A stretch of DNA of 64,000 nucleotides from JABDIP01 sp965227455 (GTDB lineage Bacteria; Pseudomonadota; Alphaproteobacteria; DSM-16000; Inquilinaceae). This document shows positions 1 to 8,665 of the stretch, in pieces (position 1 is the first letter of the stretch; every line of letters starts with the position of its first letter). The notes below the pieces were generated by a model, which was given only the letters and a program-made list of their open reading frames with translations, searched no databases and had not been told where the DNA came from. The position numbers were made by a program, and so were the translations under genes. The stretch spans positions 1,674,001 through 1,738,000 of the forward strand of contig OZ245752.1 in NCBI GenBank assembly GCA_965227455.1, in the 5' to 3' direction.

Positions 1-123
1 GAACTCGGCGCTGGCAATTCGATCTGCTGCTGTATCCGTCTCAGGTCCACGAATTCGGTCCCGGTTGTATGGGGCTGTCAGGCCCTCAGGAGGCGCGGTT
101 TATGGGTGATCGGTCCGCCACTG

Positions 124-156
124 TCAAGCGGCCGCCCGTCGCGAGCGGCCGCTTGA
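124..156. other. 12-bp perfect inverted repeat beyond the 3' end of the hydrolase gene
   Basis: TCAAGCGGCCGC at 124-135 pairs perfectly with 145-156 around a 9-nt loop, just past the stop of the minus-strand hydrolase gene. A strong RNA hairpin is expected, but there is no T-tract on the minus strand, so it is not a convincing intrinsic terminator. I see no supportable gene in 1-123. Confidence 0.5.
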
Positions 157-164
157 TGCCGGTC

Positions 165-1145
165 CTACAGATTCAGTTGGTAGCTCGCCGGGACATAGCG
201 GTAGCCCTGGCCCATGCGCTCCACATAGCCGACCGCCGGGAACGGCATGTGATAGCTGCTGAAGGGAATGCGGTCCGTCGCCAGCATGTCGAGCAGGGTA
301 CGGCGGGTCGCCGCCGCGCCGTCCTTGTCCATATCGAAGCGCACATGCCAGTCGGGGCGCTGCATGGAGACGACATAGTGGTTGCAGAAATCGCCCCCGA
401 GCAGGATGCGCCGGCCGTCGCTTTCGACGTGAAAGGCCATGTGGCCCGGCGTGTGGCCGAAGGCGGTAATTCCGTTGATGCCCGGCACCACCTCGCCCTC
501 ATTGCCGATGAAGGTCATATTGTCGGCCATCGGCGTCACATTGGACGCGGTCAGGGTGGCGACGCCTTCGGTCGGCCCGCTCATCCGGTCGGGATGCGAC
601 CAGAAATCGTATTCCTGCGATGCGGTGACATAACGCGCATTGGGGAACAGCGGCTGGCCGTCCTCCATCAAGCCGCCGATGTGGTCGGGGTGGAAATGGG
701 TCAGCACCACCACGTCGACCTGGTCGGGCTCATAGCCGCACCTGACCAGCGCGGCCGACAAGTTTCCGGCATTCGGCCGGCGCCGGCCGCCATTGCCGCT
801 GTCGAACATGACCAGGGCCGATCCGGTGTTCACGATCACCGGCGTGAAGCCGATCTCCATGCGGTCGGAGGGCAGGAAATTCGCCTCCGCCAGCTCCGCG
901 ACGTCCTCGGCGGTCACGTTCTGGCCGAAGATCGGGTGCGGGCCGTCGAACTGGACAGCACCGTCGAAGATCGTCGTGACCTCGAATTGGCCGAGGTTGA
1001 ACCGGTAATGCTCCGGGACCGCCGGACCGGCCATCGCCGCCGCCGCCCGGGCCGGGGTCGTACCACCTGCGACCATCGGCAGCGCCGCCAAGCCGGCGCC
1101 GGCCGCCAGCACGCCACGTCTGGAAACACTCTGTGCCTTCGACAT
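165..1145 (-). CDS. Tat-exported metallo-beta-lactamase-fold hydrolase
   Basis: This 326-residue protein is a probable exported metal-dependent hydrolase. The N-terminus has a twin-arginine signal (SRRGVL at residues 8-13, then a hydrophobic stretch and an Ala-rich cleavage region near 30-38). The metal-binding signature is THFHPDHIGG, with H150, H152, D154 and H155, and a later GHTPGHMAFH segment fits the third ligand. Family members include lactonases, glyoxalase II-like and quorum-quenching enzymes, and the substrate cannot be told from sequence. The gene stands alone, divergent from the PagL-like gene across about 240 bp. The family call is secure and the substrate is open. Confidence 0.88.
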   Translation of the reverse strand: MSKAQSVSRRGVLAAGAGLAALPMVAGGTTPARAAAAMAGPAVPEHYRFNLGQFEVTTIFDGAVQFDGPHPIFGQNVTAEDVAELAEANFLPSDRMEIGFTPVIVNTGSALVMFDSGNGGRRRPNAGNLSAALVRCGYEPDQVDVVVLTHFHPDHIGGLMEDGQPLFPNARYVTASQEYDFWSHPDRMSGPTEGVATLTASNVTPMADNMTFIGNEGEVVPGINGITAFGHTPGHMAFHVESDGRRILLGGDFCNHYVVSMQRPDWHVRFDMDKDGAAATRRTLLDMLATDRIPFSSYHMPFPAVGYVERMGQGYRYVPASYQLNL

Positions 1146-1386
1146 CTTTCAACCTCCCAATTCGGATCCGATAGGGGGACGACCCGGACGGGCTGCCCTT
1201 TATTCCAAGCAATATGGAATTGTCGCCGCATTCGGCGAGACGGCCACGACACATTCCCGTGACCGCAGGCGCCGCGGCCATGGCGGCCGGGCCGGCGCTC
1301 CCATATAGTGAGACCGCAAGCTCGTCAGGCGGGCGGCGCTGTACTCAGGCCATGTTTCGAGCTTGCGAGGGGGGCGGAGGCATGAG

Positions 1387-1905
1387 ATGAGCCGGTGGCT
1401 CGTCATCACACTCGTTGTTTGGCTGGTCGCCGGATTGCCGGCCCTGGCGCAGGAGCGCGATGCGCTGGCCGTTGGGCTGGGCGCATTCAGCGTCGAAGAA
1501 TACGATCGTACCATCGAGTTGCGGCTCGAATACCAACCGGGCCTGCGGATCCTCGAACAAAGCCTATGGACCGGCTTCGAAGGCTTTGCGCCTATGATCG
1601 GGCTCATGGCGAACGGCGACGGCGCGGTTTTCGGGTATGGCGGAGTCCAGACGGACATCGCACTCGATGAGCGCTGGGTCGTCACTCCGGCCTTCGGCAT
1701 CGGCGGCTATCACGAAGGGGACAGTCGCGATCTCGGCGGGATATTCCAGTTCCATCTGGGCCTGACCCTCGCCTACGGTTTCGCCGAAGGACAGCGTCTG
1801 GGCCTCACCTGGGCCCATATCTCCAATGCCGGCATCCACGAGGCCAATCCGAGCGCGAATTCCGTGCTTCTGACCTACCGCGTCAGGCTCGGCGATTGGT
1901 TCTGA
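1387..1905 (+). CDS. PagL-like lipid A 3-O-deacylase (acyloxyacyl hydrolase family)
   Basis: This 172-residue secreted protein has a signal peptide (cleavage near ALA-QE, residue 22) and the C-terminal signature HISNAGIHEANPSANSVLLTY of outer-membrane acyloxyacyl hydrolases, which remove the 3-O acyl chain of lipid A. H144 and S146 match the catalytic His and Ser. The acidic residue usually found 12 residues after the Ser appears to be N158 here (NPSAN instead of NPGxE), so activity is uncertain. ATG 1387 is chosen because GGAGG lies 6 nt upstream; an in-frame TTG at 1363 would precede the signal peptide without such a site. A beta-barrel outer-membrane location is expected. Confidence 0.75.
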   Translation: MSRWLVITLVVWLVAGLPALAQERDALAVGLGAFSVEEYDRTIELRLEYQPGLRILEQSLWTGFEGFAPMIGLMANGDGAVFGYGGVQTDIALDERWVVTPAFGIGGYHEGDSRDLGGIFQFHLGLTLAYGFAEGQRLGLTWAHISNAGIHEANPSANSVLLTYRVRLGDWF

Positions 1906-1999
1906 CGGGGGTCTCGGCGCAACGCAGGGCTCCGATTGCGCGGTTGACGCGGTCAGACGGCGGTGGTCAAAGGCAGGGTCCTGGTCTTGCCGGATCGTC

Positions 2000-2758
2000 A
2001 TGCCCGCCCTTCCCGACTACTCGCTGCTGCAATTCGCCGTGATCGCCGTGGCCTTCCTGGTCGCCGGGATCGTCAAGGGCACCATCGGGTTCGGCCTGCC
2101 GCTGGTCACCATCGCGCTAATGGCCAATGTGGTGCCGCCCAAGGAAGCGGTCGGCATCAGCGTGCTGCCGACCCTGGCGTCCAACCTGCTGCTGTTGCTG
2201 GAGGCCAAGCAGCCCGTGGCGATAATCCGGCGGCACATCGCGCTGCTGGCCATGCTGCCGGTCGGCGTGGCGGCCGGGGCCATGGTGATCCGGGCCATAG
2301 ACGGGCAGACCATGCTGCTGGGCCTGGGGAGCGTGATCGCCGTCTTCGTCGTGCTGGACCTCTTCCAGGTGCGGCTGTCGGTTGCGCCGCAGCGCGAGCG
2401 GCTGTCGGGCGCCGTCGCCGGGCTGGCGGCCGGGATGTTCGGCGGCACCAGCGGCGTGTTCGCGCCGCCGATGGTGATGCATCTGCTGGGCCTGGGGCTG
2501 GACCGCACCGCCTATATCAGCGCCGTCGGGATCCTGTGGACCACGACCGCCGCATTGATGACCCTCGCCTTCGGGGCGGTAGACCTGCTCACCCCGCCGC
2601 TGGCCGTGCTGGCGGTGGCCCTGTTCGTGCCGATGGCCGCCGGCATGGCCATCGGCCGCACTATCCGGCTGCGGCTGAACGCGGTCTGGTTCCGCCGCGC
2701 CATCGCGGCCGGTTTGTTCGCCGCGGCCATTCGGCTCATCGCGGGCGCGCTCGCCTAA
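2000..2758 (+). CDS. TauE/SafE (TSUP) family permease
   Basis: This 252-residue protein is almost wholly hydrophobic, with about eight predicted membrane segments in two repeats. Each repeat begins with a glycine-rich element: residues near 20-35 (GIVKGTIGFGLPL) and near 145-160 (GMFGGTSGVFAPPMV). This is the layout of the TSUP family, which moves sulfite, sulfoacetate or other small organic anions across the inner membrane. No sulfur-metabolism gene is adjacent, so the substrate is unknown. It is followed 25 bp later by the MAPEG gene, and the two may be co-transcribed. Confidence 0.82.
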   Translation: MPALPDYSLLQFAVIAVAFLVAGIVKGTIGFGLPLVTIALMANVVPPKEAVGISVLPTLASNLLLLLEAKQPVAIIRRHIALLAMLPVGVAAGAMVIRAIDGQTMLLGLGSVIAVFVVLDLFQVRLSVAPQRERLSGAVAGLAAGMFGGTSGVFAPPMVMHLLGLGLDRTAYISAVGILWTTTAALMTLAFGAVDLLTPPLAVLAVALFVPMAAGMAIGRTIRLRLNAVWFRRAIAAGLFAAAIRLIAGALA

Positions 2759-2783
2759 GCCTTCACCTTGGGAGATTTTCGCC

Positions 2784-3194
2784 ATGACCCTGCCCATCAC
2801 CGCAATCCTGACGAGCGCGCTGGCGCTGCTGCTGTTCCGGCTCAGCCTGCGGGTCATATCCCTGCGCCGGCAGAACAGGGTGTCGTTGGGCGATGGCGGC
2901 CATGACGAACTGCAGCGGGCGATCCGGGGTCAGGCCAACTGCGCGGAATATGCGCCGATCGCAGTGCTGCTGGTGCTGGTCGCCGAGCTGCAATCGCCCG
3001 GCATGCTGGCGACGGTTCCGCTGGCGGTGCTGGCGGCGGCTTTCCTGTTGGGCCGGGTGATGCACGGCTACGCCTTCGCGGCGACCGCCGGAAACAACAC
3101 GCTCAGGGTGCGCGGCATGCAGTTCACCCTGCTTTCCATCGTGCTGCTCGCGGCGTTGAACCTGACGATCCTGATCGCCCGGCTGATCGGCTAG
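2784..3194 (+). CDS. MAPEG family membrane protein
   Basis: This 136-residue protein has four predicted membrane helices and the MAPEG-type pattern: an RVSLGDGGHDELQRAIRGQAN segment after helix 1 with the conserved Arg, Asn and His-rich face, then GRVMHGYAF near helix 3. Family members include microsomal glutathione transferase-like enzymes, and bacterial members are mostly uncharacterised. The length is typical (about 130-140 residues). It lies 25 bp downstream of the TSUP permease gene, probably in the same transcript. Confidence 0.8.
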   Translation: MTLPITAILTSALALLLFRLSLRVISLRRQNRVSLGDGGHDELQRAIRGQANCAEYAPIAVLLVLVAELQSPGMLATVPLAVLAAAFLLGRVMHGYAFAATAGNNTLRVRGMQFTLLSIVLLAALNLTILIARLIG

Positions 3195-3288
3195 GGCGGG
3201 TTGGCGCGGCAACGGTGCCGCTTGCATTGCGGCCACAATTCGGTGATGACGGTGGACCGTTGTGAAAACCGTTGGATTGGGCACAGCC

Positions 3289-3888
3289 ATGCATGAAGAG
3301 CTTTTGCATCGCAATGCCGTGTGGGCCAATGAGCGCGTCGATGCCGACCCGGAGTATTTCAAGCGGCTGTCCGCGATCCAGAAGCCGGACTATCTGTGGA
3401 TCGGCTGCGCCGACAGCCGGGTGCCGGCAAATGTGATCACCGGGCTGGCGCCGGGCGAGGTCTTCGTCCACCGCAATATCGCAAACCTGATCCATCCGAG
3501 CGATCTGAACGCGCTGTCCGTCCTGCAATACGCGGTCGAGGTGCTGAAGGTCCGCTATATCATCGTCTGCGGTCATTACGGCTGCGGCGGCGTGAAGGCC
3601 GCGACCGATGGCGAGCGGCACGGCCTGATCGACTCTTGGCTGGAGCCGGTCCGCGATGTGGCGCGCACCCACGCCGAGGCGCTGGCGGCACAGCCCGACG
3701 AGGAAGCCCGGCACGACCTCCTCTGCGAATTGAGTATCGCGGCCCAGGTGGAACGGGTGGCGGAAACGCCGATCGTCCGCGATGCCTGGGCGGCGGGCCA
3801 GGAGCTGATCATCAGCGGCTGGATCTACGGCCTCAAGGACGGGCTGCTGCGCGATCTCGCCTGCACCCGCAGCGGCCCGCTGGAATAG
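3289..3888 (+). CDS. beta-class carbonic anhydrase
   Basis: This protein interconverts CO2 and bicarbonate. Numbered from ATG 3289 (199 residues), the zinc ligands are C40, H96 and C99 (IGCADSRVPA and CGHYGCGGVKAA), with the D42/R44 catalytic dyad, followed by the usual helical C-terminal half. A GTG at 3262 would add nine residues (MKTVGLGTA); I prefer the ATG because family members begin close to the first amphipathic helix, but neither start has a strong ribosome binding site. The gene faces the minus-strand dehydrogenase gene with only 6 bp between their stops. Assignment to the class is secure. Confidence 0.92.
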   Translation: MHEELLHRNAVWANERVDADPEYFKRLSAIQKPDYLWIGCADSRVPANVITGLAPGEVFVHRNIANLIHPSDLNALSVLQYAVEVLKVRYIIVCGHYGCGGVKAATDGERHGLIDSWLEPVRDVARTHAEALAAQPDEEARHDLLCELSIAAQVERVAETPIVRDAWAAGQELIISGWIYGLKDGLLRDLACTRSGPLE

Positions 3889-3894
3889 TCGGAC

Positions 3895-4932
3895 CTAGTC
3901 CCCGAACGCCAACTGCACCTTCATCGACTGCTTGCGATCCGCCGCCAGCGCGAAGGCCCGGTCGGCCTCGGCCAGGGGGATGACGTCGGAGATCACCGGC
4001 GTCACGTCGATGCGGCCGGACGCGATGTTCTGCACCGCCCATTCGAACTCCTCGTGGAACCGGAAGGTGCCGCGCAGGTTGAGCTCTTTCGCCACCACCG
4101 TGTTCATGGGCAGGGTGATGTCGCCGCCGAGGCCGACCAGCACCAGCACGCCGCCCGGCCGCACCACATCGAGGGCACTGCGGATCGCCGCCTGATTGCC
4201 CGAAGCCTCCAGCAGCACATCGAAATGGCCCTTGTCGCTGCCGTAGGCGGCCAGCGCCTCCGGTTCCGCGGCGACATTGATGGTGCGGTCGGCGCCCATG
4301 CGGCGGGAGGTCTCCAGCGCCTCGTCGACCACATCGGTGGCGACGATCTCCAGCGCGCCGGCGGCCCGGGCCGCGGCGACGCAGAGCACGCCGATCGGCC
4401 CCTGCCCGGTCACCAGCACCCGCCGCCCCAGGATCGGGCCAGCCTGGCGGACCGCATGCAGGCAGACCGACAGAGGCTCGGCCACGGCGGCGGAGGTCAG
4501 CGGCAGGGCCTCCGGCACCGTCACGCAGCGCGCCGCCTCCGCCACCACGATTTCCGCGAAGGCGCCCTGGACATGGGGCATGCGCATGGCGCTGCCATAG
4601 AAATGCATGTCCAGGCAGTGGTTCGGCGCGCCGGCAAGGCAGTAGCGGCAGTCGCCGCAAGGCAGGCTCGGGTTGAGCGCCACCTTGTCTCCCGGGGCGA
4701 CATTGGAGACGCGCTCGCCAACCGCGTCGACAATGCCCGCCACCTCATGGCCCAGGATGATCGGCTCGCGCACCCGGATGGCGCCGAACCCGCCATCGAA
4801 ATAATAGTGCAGATCCGAGCCGCAGATGCCGCCATTGGCGATGCGGACGGCGACCTGCCCCGGCCCCGGGCTTCCCGCCTCGCGGGTCTCGATGCGCAGA
4901 TCCATCGCTGCGTGCAGAACGGCGGCCCGCAT
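3895..4932 (-). CDS. L-idonate 5-dehydrogenase-like zinc alcohol dehydrogenase (MDR)
   Basis: This 345-residue medium-chain dehydrogenase has a catalytic zinc site (C in GGICGSDLHYY, then GHEVAG), a full four-cysteine structural zinc lobe (PCGDCRYCLAGAPNHC) and a Rossmann motif GQGPIG. The GICGSDLHYY...GAIRVREP pattern resembles L-idonate 5-dehydrogenase, which oxidises L-idonate to 5-ketogluconate with NAD(P)+. ATG 4932 is preceded by an AGGGGAGGG ribosome binding site. The divergent neighbour at 5064 is a gluconate 5-dehydrogenase-like SDR. That pair is the usual idn-type arrangement for interconverting idonate, 5-ketogluconate and gluconate, which supports the call. Confidence 0.8.
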   Translation of the reverse strand: MRAAVLHAAMDLRIETREAGSPGPGQVAVRIANGGICGSDLHYYFDGGFGAIRVREPIILGHEVAGIVDAVGERVSNVAPGDKVALNPSLPCGDCRYCLAGAPNHCLDMHFYGSAMRMPHVQGAFAEIVVAEAARCVTVPEALPLTSAAVAEPLSVCLHAVRQAGPILGRRVLVTGQGPIGVLCVAAARAAGALEIVATDVVDEALETSRRMGADRTINVAAEPEALAAYGSDKGHFDVLLEASGNQAAIRSALDVVRPGGVLVLVGLGGDITLPMNTVVAKELNLRGTFRFHEEFEWAVQNIASGRIDVTPVISDVIPLAEADRAFALAADRKQSMKVQLAFGD

Positions 4933-5063
4933 GGGCTGGTCCCTCCCCTGGTTTCGCCTTGGGCGGCGAATTGGCAGGGCTTCATCTTGACCGATCGGCC
5001 GCCGCACGCCCATACCAGATCGTCTCGGCCAAGCGCGGCCATCAAGTACCGAGGATAGAGGAC

Positions 5064-5831
5064 ATGGGTCTGCAGCGTTTCAGCCTGGAAGGCCGGTTGG
5101 CCCTGGTGACCGGATCGAGCCAGGGGATCGGGCTGGCGCTGGCCCGCGGGCTTGGCGAGGCCGGGGCCGCCCTGGTCTTGAACGGCCGCGACACGGACAA
5201 GCTGTCGGCGGCCGCCGCCGGCCTGCGGGAGGCCGGCATCACCGTGCACGAAATGGCCTTCGACGTGACCGACAGCGGCGCGGTGACCGAGGCGGTCGGC
5301 GCCATCGAGCGCGACATCGGCGCCATCGACATCCTGATCAACAATGCCGGCATGCAGTTCCGCACCCCGCTGGAGGAGTTCCCGGAAGAGGCGTGGCACC
5401 AGCTGGTGAAGACCAATATCGACAGCGTATTCTTTGTCGGCAAGGCGGTGGCGAACCACATGATCGGGCGCAAGGCCGGCAAGATCATCAACATCTGCTC
5501 GGTGCAGAGCGAGTTCGGCCGCTACTCGATCGCCCCCTACACCATGACCAAGGGCGCGGTGAAGATGCTGACGAAGGGCATGTGCATCGATTGGGGCCGG
5601 TACAACATCCAGGTCAACGGCATCGGCCCCGGCTATTTCAACACGCCGCTCAACAAGGCGCTGGTGGAGGACCCGAAATTCACCGAATGGCTGGAAGGCC
5701 GCACCCCGGCCGGACGATGGGGCGAGGTCGACGAGCTGGTCGGCGCCGCGGTGTTCCTGTCGTCATCGGCGTCCAGCTTCGTGAACGGCCACATCCTCTA
5801 TGTCGATGGCGGAATCATCGCCGGGCTGTAG
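5064..5831 (+). CDS. short-chain dehydrogenase, gluconate 5-dehydrogenase-like
   Basis: This 255-residue classical SDR has the cofactor motif TGSSQGIG (residues about 16-23), NNAG near 94-97, and a catalytic Ser / YTMTK pair. In the active-site strand the sequence is NICSVQSEFGRYSIAPYTMTKGAV, with Tyr and Lys present. It resembles gluconate 5-dehydrogenase (IdnO/Gno), which reduces 5-ketogluconate to gluconate. ATG 5064 follows a GAGGA-type site. It is divergent from the idonate-dehydrogenase-like gene (131 bp between the starts), and the two probably form one hexonate pathway. Confidence 0.82.
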   Translation: MGLQRFSLEGRLALVTGSSQGIGLALARGLGEAGAALVLNGRDTDKLSAAAAGLREAGITVHEMAFDVTDSGAVTEAVGAIERDIGAIDILINNAGMQFRTPLEEFPEEAWHQLVKTNIDSVFFVGKAVANHMIGRKAGKIINICSVQSEFGRYSIAPYTMTKGAVKMLTKGMCIDWGRYNIQVNGIGPGYFNTPLNKALVEDPKFTEWLEGRTPAGRWGEVDELVGAAVFLSSSASSFVNGHILYVDGGIIAGL

Positions 5832-5863
5832 GATTCCGGCGAGCGCGGACCGCTCCCAGTATT

Positions 5864-5938
5864 GTCGTTCCCGCGAAAGCGGGAACCTCGATAGCCAAGG
5901 GAACAGCATCTCGAGATTCCCGCCTTCGCGAGACTGAC
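5864..5938. repeat. degenerate palindromic dispersed repeat
   Basis: Two 27-nt arms (5864-5890 and 5912-5938) form an imperfect inverted repeat (22 of 27 paired). Each arm contains the smaller palindrome around CCCGCGAAAGCGGG. The same family occurs as a perfect pair at 56870-56939. The element lies between the SDR stop and the racemase start, ending 15 bp before the ATG at 5954, so it could affect read-through or translation of the downstream gene. Confidence 0.8.
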
Positions 5939-5953
5939 GATTGGTGGTGAGGA

Positions 5954-6661
5954 ATGACCCGGCATATCGGCATCGTCTGCTGCTCCGCCGAGGGAGCAGC
6001 GCTCTGCTACAAGACGATCTGCGTGGAGGGCGCGGAGCTGCTCGGTCCGCATGCGCATCCCGAGGTCTCGACCCACACCCCGTCGCTGGCCGAGTACATG
6101 CGCTGCATCGACCGCGACGACTGGCAGGGCGTCGGCGACCTGATGCTGACCTCCGCGGGCAAGCTGGCAGAGGCCGGCGCGAACTTCCTGATATGCCCTG
6201 ACAATACCATCCACCAAGCCTTTGATTATGTTGAGTCTAAATCACCGCTGCCTTGGCTGCATATCGCCGATGTGGTGGCCGACGCGGCCCTGGCGCGCGG
6301 CTTCCGTCGGGTCGGGCTGACCGGCACCCGCTGGCTTGTGGAGAGCGCCGTCTATCCGGACCGTCTGTCGGCAAGGGGGCTGGAACTGGTGCGCCCGACC
6401 GCGGAGGAGCGGGAGGAGATCAACCGCATCACCATGGACGAGCTGGTCTGCGGCGTGTTCAGCCCACAGGCCGTCGCCTATTTCCAGCAGGTCATCGGCC
6501 GCATGAAGGATGCCGGCTGCGAGGCGGTGATCCTCGGCTGCACCGAACATCCGCTGCTGATGAATGACGGGAACTCGCCGCTCCCGACACTCGACTCCAC
6601 ACGCCTGCTGGCCCGCGCCGCCCTCCGGAGAGCGGTCAACGATACGCAGGGGTCAGATTAG
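5954..6661 (+). CDS. aspartate/glutamate racemase family protein
   Basis: This 235-residue protein has the two-domain, two-cysteine arrangement of cofactor-independent Asp/Glu racemases. C81 lies in LICPDNTIH and C196 in ILGCTEHPLL, and these are the expected pair of catalytic acids/bases. The start is supported by GGTGAGGA just upstream of the ATG. It could racemise an amino acid, or be a maleate isomerase or hydantoin racemase relative. It is downstream of the hexonate genes and separated from them by a palindromic repeat, so a shared pathway is not established. Confidence 0.78.
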   Translation: MTRHIGIVCCSAEGAALCYKTICVEGAELLGPHAHPEVSTHTPSLAEYMRCIDRDDWQGVGDLMLTSAGKLAEAGANFLICPDNTIHQAFDYVESKSPLPWLHIADVVADAALARGFRRVGLTGTRWLVESAVYPDRLSARGLELVRPTAEEREEINRITMDELVCGVFSPQAVAYFQQVIGRMKDAGCEAVILGCTEHPLLMNDGNSPLPTLDSTRLLARAALRRAVNDTQGSD

Positions 6662-6669
6662 GGTCCGGG

Positions 6670-7089
6670 TCAGGAGGCCAGCAGGACGGCCGTCAGGGAG
6701 ATCGTGATCGCCAGCGCCGCAAATCCGGCGAGCACAAGATAGTCGGATTCCGACGGGACATGCCGGGTCTCGATATCGGCCCTGCCAATCCCGTTTTTCC
6801 GGGCGAATTGCGAATTCACCAGGAGCCGCCGTTGCTGGGCGTTGATCAACCAGAGGGCAGCGAGAAGGATCATGGCCAGGGGAATGGCAATTCCGTCGAC
6901 AAGCCCGCGGAACGGCTCAATGGCCATGACCGCGCCCATGAAGACGGCCCCGATCGCAAATACGCAAAGCCCAAACAGCATACTGAGAGTGCAGGCAAGT
7001 GCCCTCTCCCATCCGCTAAGATTACGGCAAATCTTCCTTGCCGACTCCGACATACCTGGCGCCCATAGAAGATTCATGGTCTTGCCCAT
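6670..7089 (-). CDS. small hypothetical inner-membrane protein
   Basis: This is an unrecognised 139-residue protein with three predicted membrane segments (two between about residues 30 and 80, and one at the C-terminus in LVLAGFAALAITISLTAVLLAS), separated by a basic loop. ATG 7089 is chosen; a GTG at 7131 would add 14 polar residues and a second Met at 7077 is also possible. Its stop lies 8 bp beyond the stop of the convergent racemase gene. The upstream 7090-7182 is AT-rich compared with its surroundings. No function is proposed. Confidence 0.55.
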   Translation of the reverse strand: MGKTMNLLWAPGMSESARKICRNLSGWERALACTLSMLFGLCVFAIGAVFMGAVMAIEPFRGLVDGIAIPLAMILLAALWLINAQQRRLLVNSQFARKNGIGRADIETRHVPSESDYLVLAGFAALAITISLTAVLLAS

Positions 7090-7182
7090 ATCTCTGGAGT
7101 TATTCGAATGATTAACAACCGAAACTAGCACACAATCGAATTCGTTTCAATTTTCTTTACCAATTTCGACCCCGAAGATACT

Positions 7183-8229
7183 TCAATATCGATCTATTAC
7201 CGTGAAGCCGAGCGTGTCGAAATTGTCCATGGATGCCAGCACGTTACCCGCCTCCTCCAGCGGCACCGTGCGGCTGACCAGCCGGGCCGGGTTCAGCCGG
7301 CCATCGGCCACCATGTCGAGCATCTGCGGATAGTCGGCCGGCGGCATGCCCTTGCTGCCGGCCAGCACGATCTCGTGCTCTATGATCAGGTCGACGGGCA
7401 GAGGCAGGTCGCCGGCATCCTCGGCATTGGTCATGCCGATCTGCACATGGCGGCCGCGCTTGCGCAGGCTTTCGATGGCCGGGCGGCAGGTCGCGGCGAT
7501 GCCCAGCGCGTCGACCGAGACGTGGGCGCCGCCGTCGGTCGCATCGCGCACAGCCGCGGTTGTATCCACGGCCGGGCCCGCCTTGATCACCACCTCCGCC
7601 CCCAGCTCGCTGGCCAGGGCCAGCTTGTCGTCGCCGATATCGATGCCGACCGGCCGGGCGCCAAGGGCGCGGGAGATCTCGATGGCCGACAGGCCGATGC
7701 CGCCGCAGCCGAATACCGCCACCCATTCCCCGGGTTGCAGCCGGGCCCGGTCGGTCAGCCCGTGGAACGATGTCATGAAGCGGCAACCCATGCCGGCGCC
7801 GGCGACAAAGTCCACCAGCTCGGGCAGTGACACCAGGTTCACATCGGCATGGTCGATGGCGACGAACTCGGCAAACCCGCCCCAGGAACGGAACCCGGGA
7901 ATGACCGGGTTCTCGCAAAGATTGGCATGGCCGGCGGTGCACATGGGACAGGTGCCGTCGCCGCCGCTGAACGGCACGATCACGCGGTCGCCGGGCCGAT
8001 GGCCGGTGACCTCGGCGCCTACCTCCTCCACCACGCCGCACATCTCGTGGCCCAGCACATGGGGCAACGGGAAGCTGGTCGGCCAATGCCCGGCCCAGGC
8101 ATGCCAGTCGCTGCGGCAGATGCCGTTGGCGGCAACCCGGACGACCGCGCCCCCGGGAGTTGGCGACGGGTCCGGCACGTCGCGCAGGACCAGCGGTTTG
8201 CGGAAGGCCTCCAGCACGGCCGCCTTCAT
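7183..8229 (-). CDS. zinc-dependent alcohol dehydrogenase (MDR family)
   Basis: This 348-residue protein has a catalytic zinc site (GICRSDWHAW and LGHEMCG), a Rossmann motif GCGGIGLSA and the family's usual length. In the structural-zinc lobe the sequence is GGDGTCPMCTAGHANLC, which has three of the usual four cysteines. It most resembles the broad group of alpha-proteobacterial zinc alcohol dehydrogenases, and the substrate is unknown. It is the last gene of a minus-strand run with the VOC and mandelate-racemase-family genes (33 bp from the VOC stop), which suggests one catabolic operon. Confidence 0.82.
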   Translation of the reverse strand: MKAAVLEAFRKPLVLRDVPDPSPTPGGAVVRVAANGICRSDWHAWAGHWPTSFPLPHVLGHEMCGVVEEVGAEVTGHRPGDRVIVPFSGGDGTCPMCTAGHANLCENPVIPGFRSWGGFAEFVAIDHADVNLVSLPELVDFVAGAGMGCRFMTSFHGLTDRARLQPGEWVAVFGCGGIGLSAIEISRALGARPVGIDIGDDKLALASELGAEVVIKAGPAVDTTAAVRDATDGGAHVSVDALGIAATCRPAIESLRKRGRHVQIGMTNAEDAGDLPLPVDLIIEHEIVLAGSKGMPPADYPQMLDMVADGRLNPARLVSRTVPLEEAGNVLASMDNFDTLGFTVIDRY

Positions 8230-8262
8230 GGCGTGTCCTTTCGATTGCTGCCCCGGCCCCGT

Positions 8263-8634
8263 TCAGGACTCGGAGTCATGGCAGACGGCTTCGATGTTGT
8301 GGCCGTCCGGATCAATCACGAAAGCACCGTAGTAGTCCGGATGATACTGCTCGCGAATGCCCGGTCCGCCATTCTCCATGCCGCCGGCCGCCAGCGCCGC
8401 GGTGTGGAAGGCACGGACCTGATCCCGGTTCTCGGCTCGGAAGGCCAAATGGATCGGCCCCGGCGCCTTGCCGATCGCGCCGAACCAGAATTGTGGCATG
8501 CCGGGTTTGCCCATCATGGCCCAGTCGTCGCCCTCCATCAGAACATCAATGCCGAGCGGCGCCAGAGCCTGGGTGTAGAACGCCCGGCTCTTGGCAAAAT
8601 CAGAAACCGTGAAGCCGATATGGTCGAGGATCAT
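8263..8634 (-). CDS. VOC (glyoxalase/bleomycin resistance) superfamily protein
   Basis: This 123-residue single-module protein has the two beta-alpha-beta-beta-beta units of the VOC fold, beginning MILDHIGFTVSDFAKSRAFY and ending DPDGHNIEAVCH. The H5/E-type metal ligands of the fold are present (His in LDHIGF, His in IHLAF, Glu in NIEAV). ATG 8634 is chosen because AGGAGG lies 10 nt upstream. Members include lyases, isomerases and dioxygenases, and the substrate is unknown. It sits between the MR/MLE-family gene and the alcohol dehydrogenase gene, all in the same direction. Confidence 0.85.
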   Translation of the reverse strand: MILDHIGFTVSDFAKSRAFYTQALAPLGIDVLMEGDDWAMMGKPGMPQFWFGAIGKAPGPIHLAFRAENRDQVRAFHTAALAAGGMENGGPGIREQYHPDYYGAFVIDPDGHNIEAVCHDSES

Positions 8635-8665
8635 CAGCCGCGCTCCTCCTGTTTGTGGCGGGCCG

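Noticed and set aside
124..156. Intrinsic terminator for the hydrolase gene
   Set aside because: The stem is strong, but there is no T-tract after it on the minus strand. It is kept only as an inverted repeat.
69..1262. Plus-strand open frame opposite the metallo-beta-lactamase gene
   Set aside because: It is Arg/His/Ala-rich shadow coding with no recognisable domain. The minus strand has a Tat signal and a complete metal motif.
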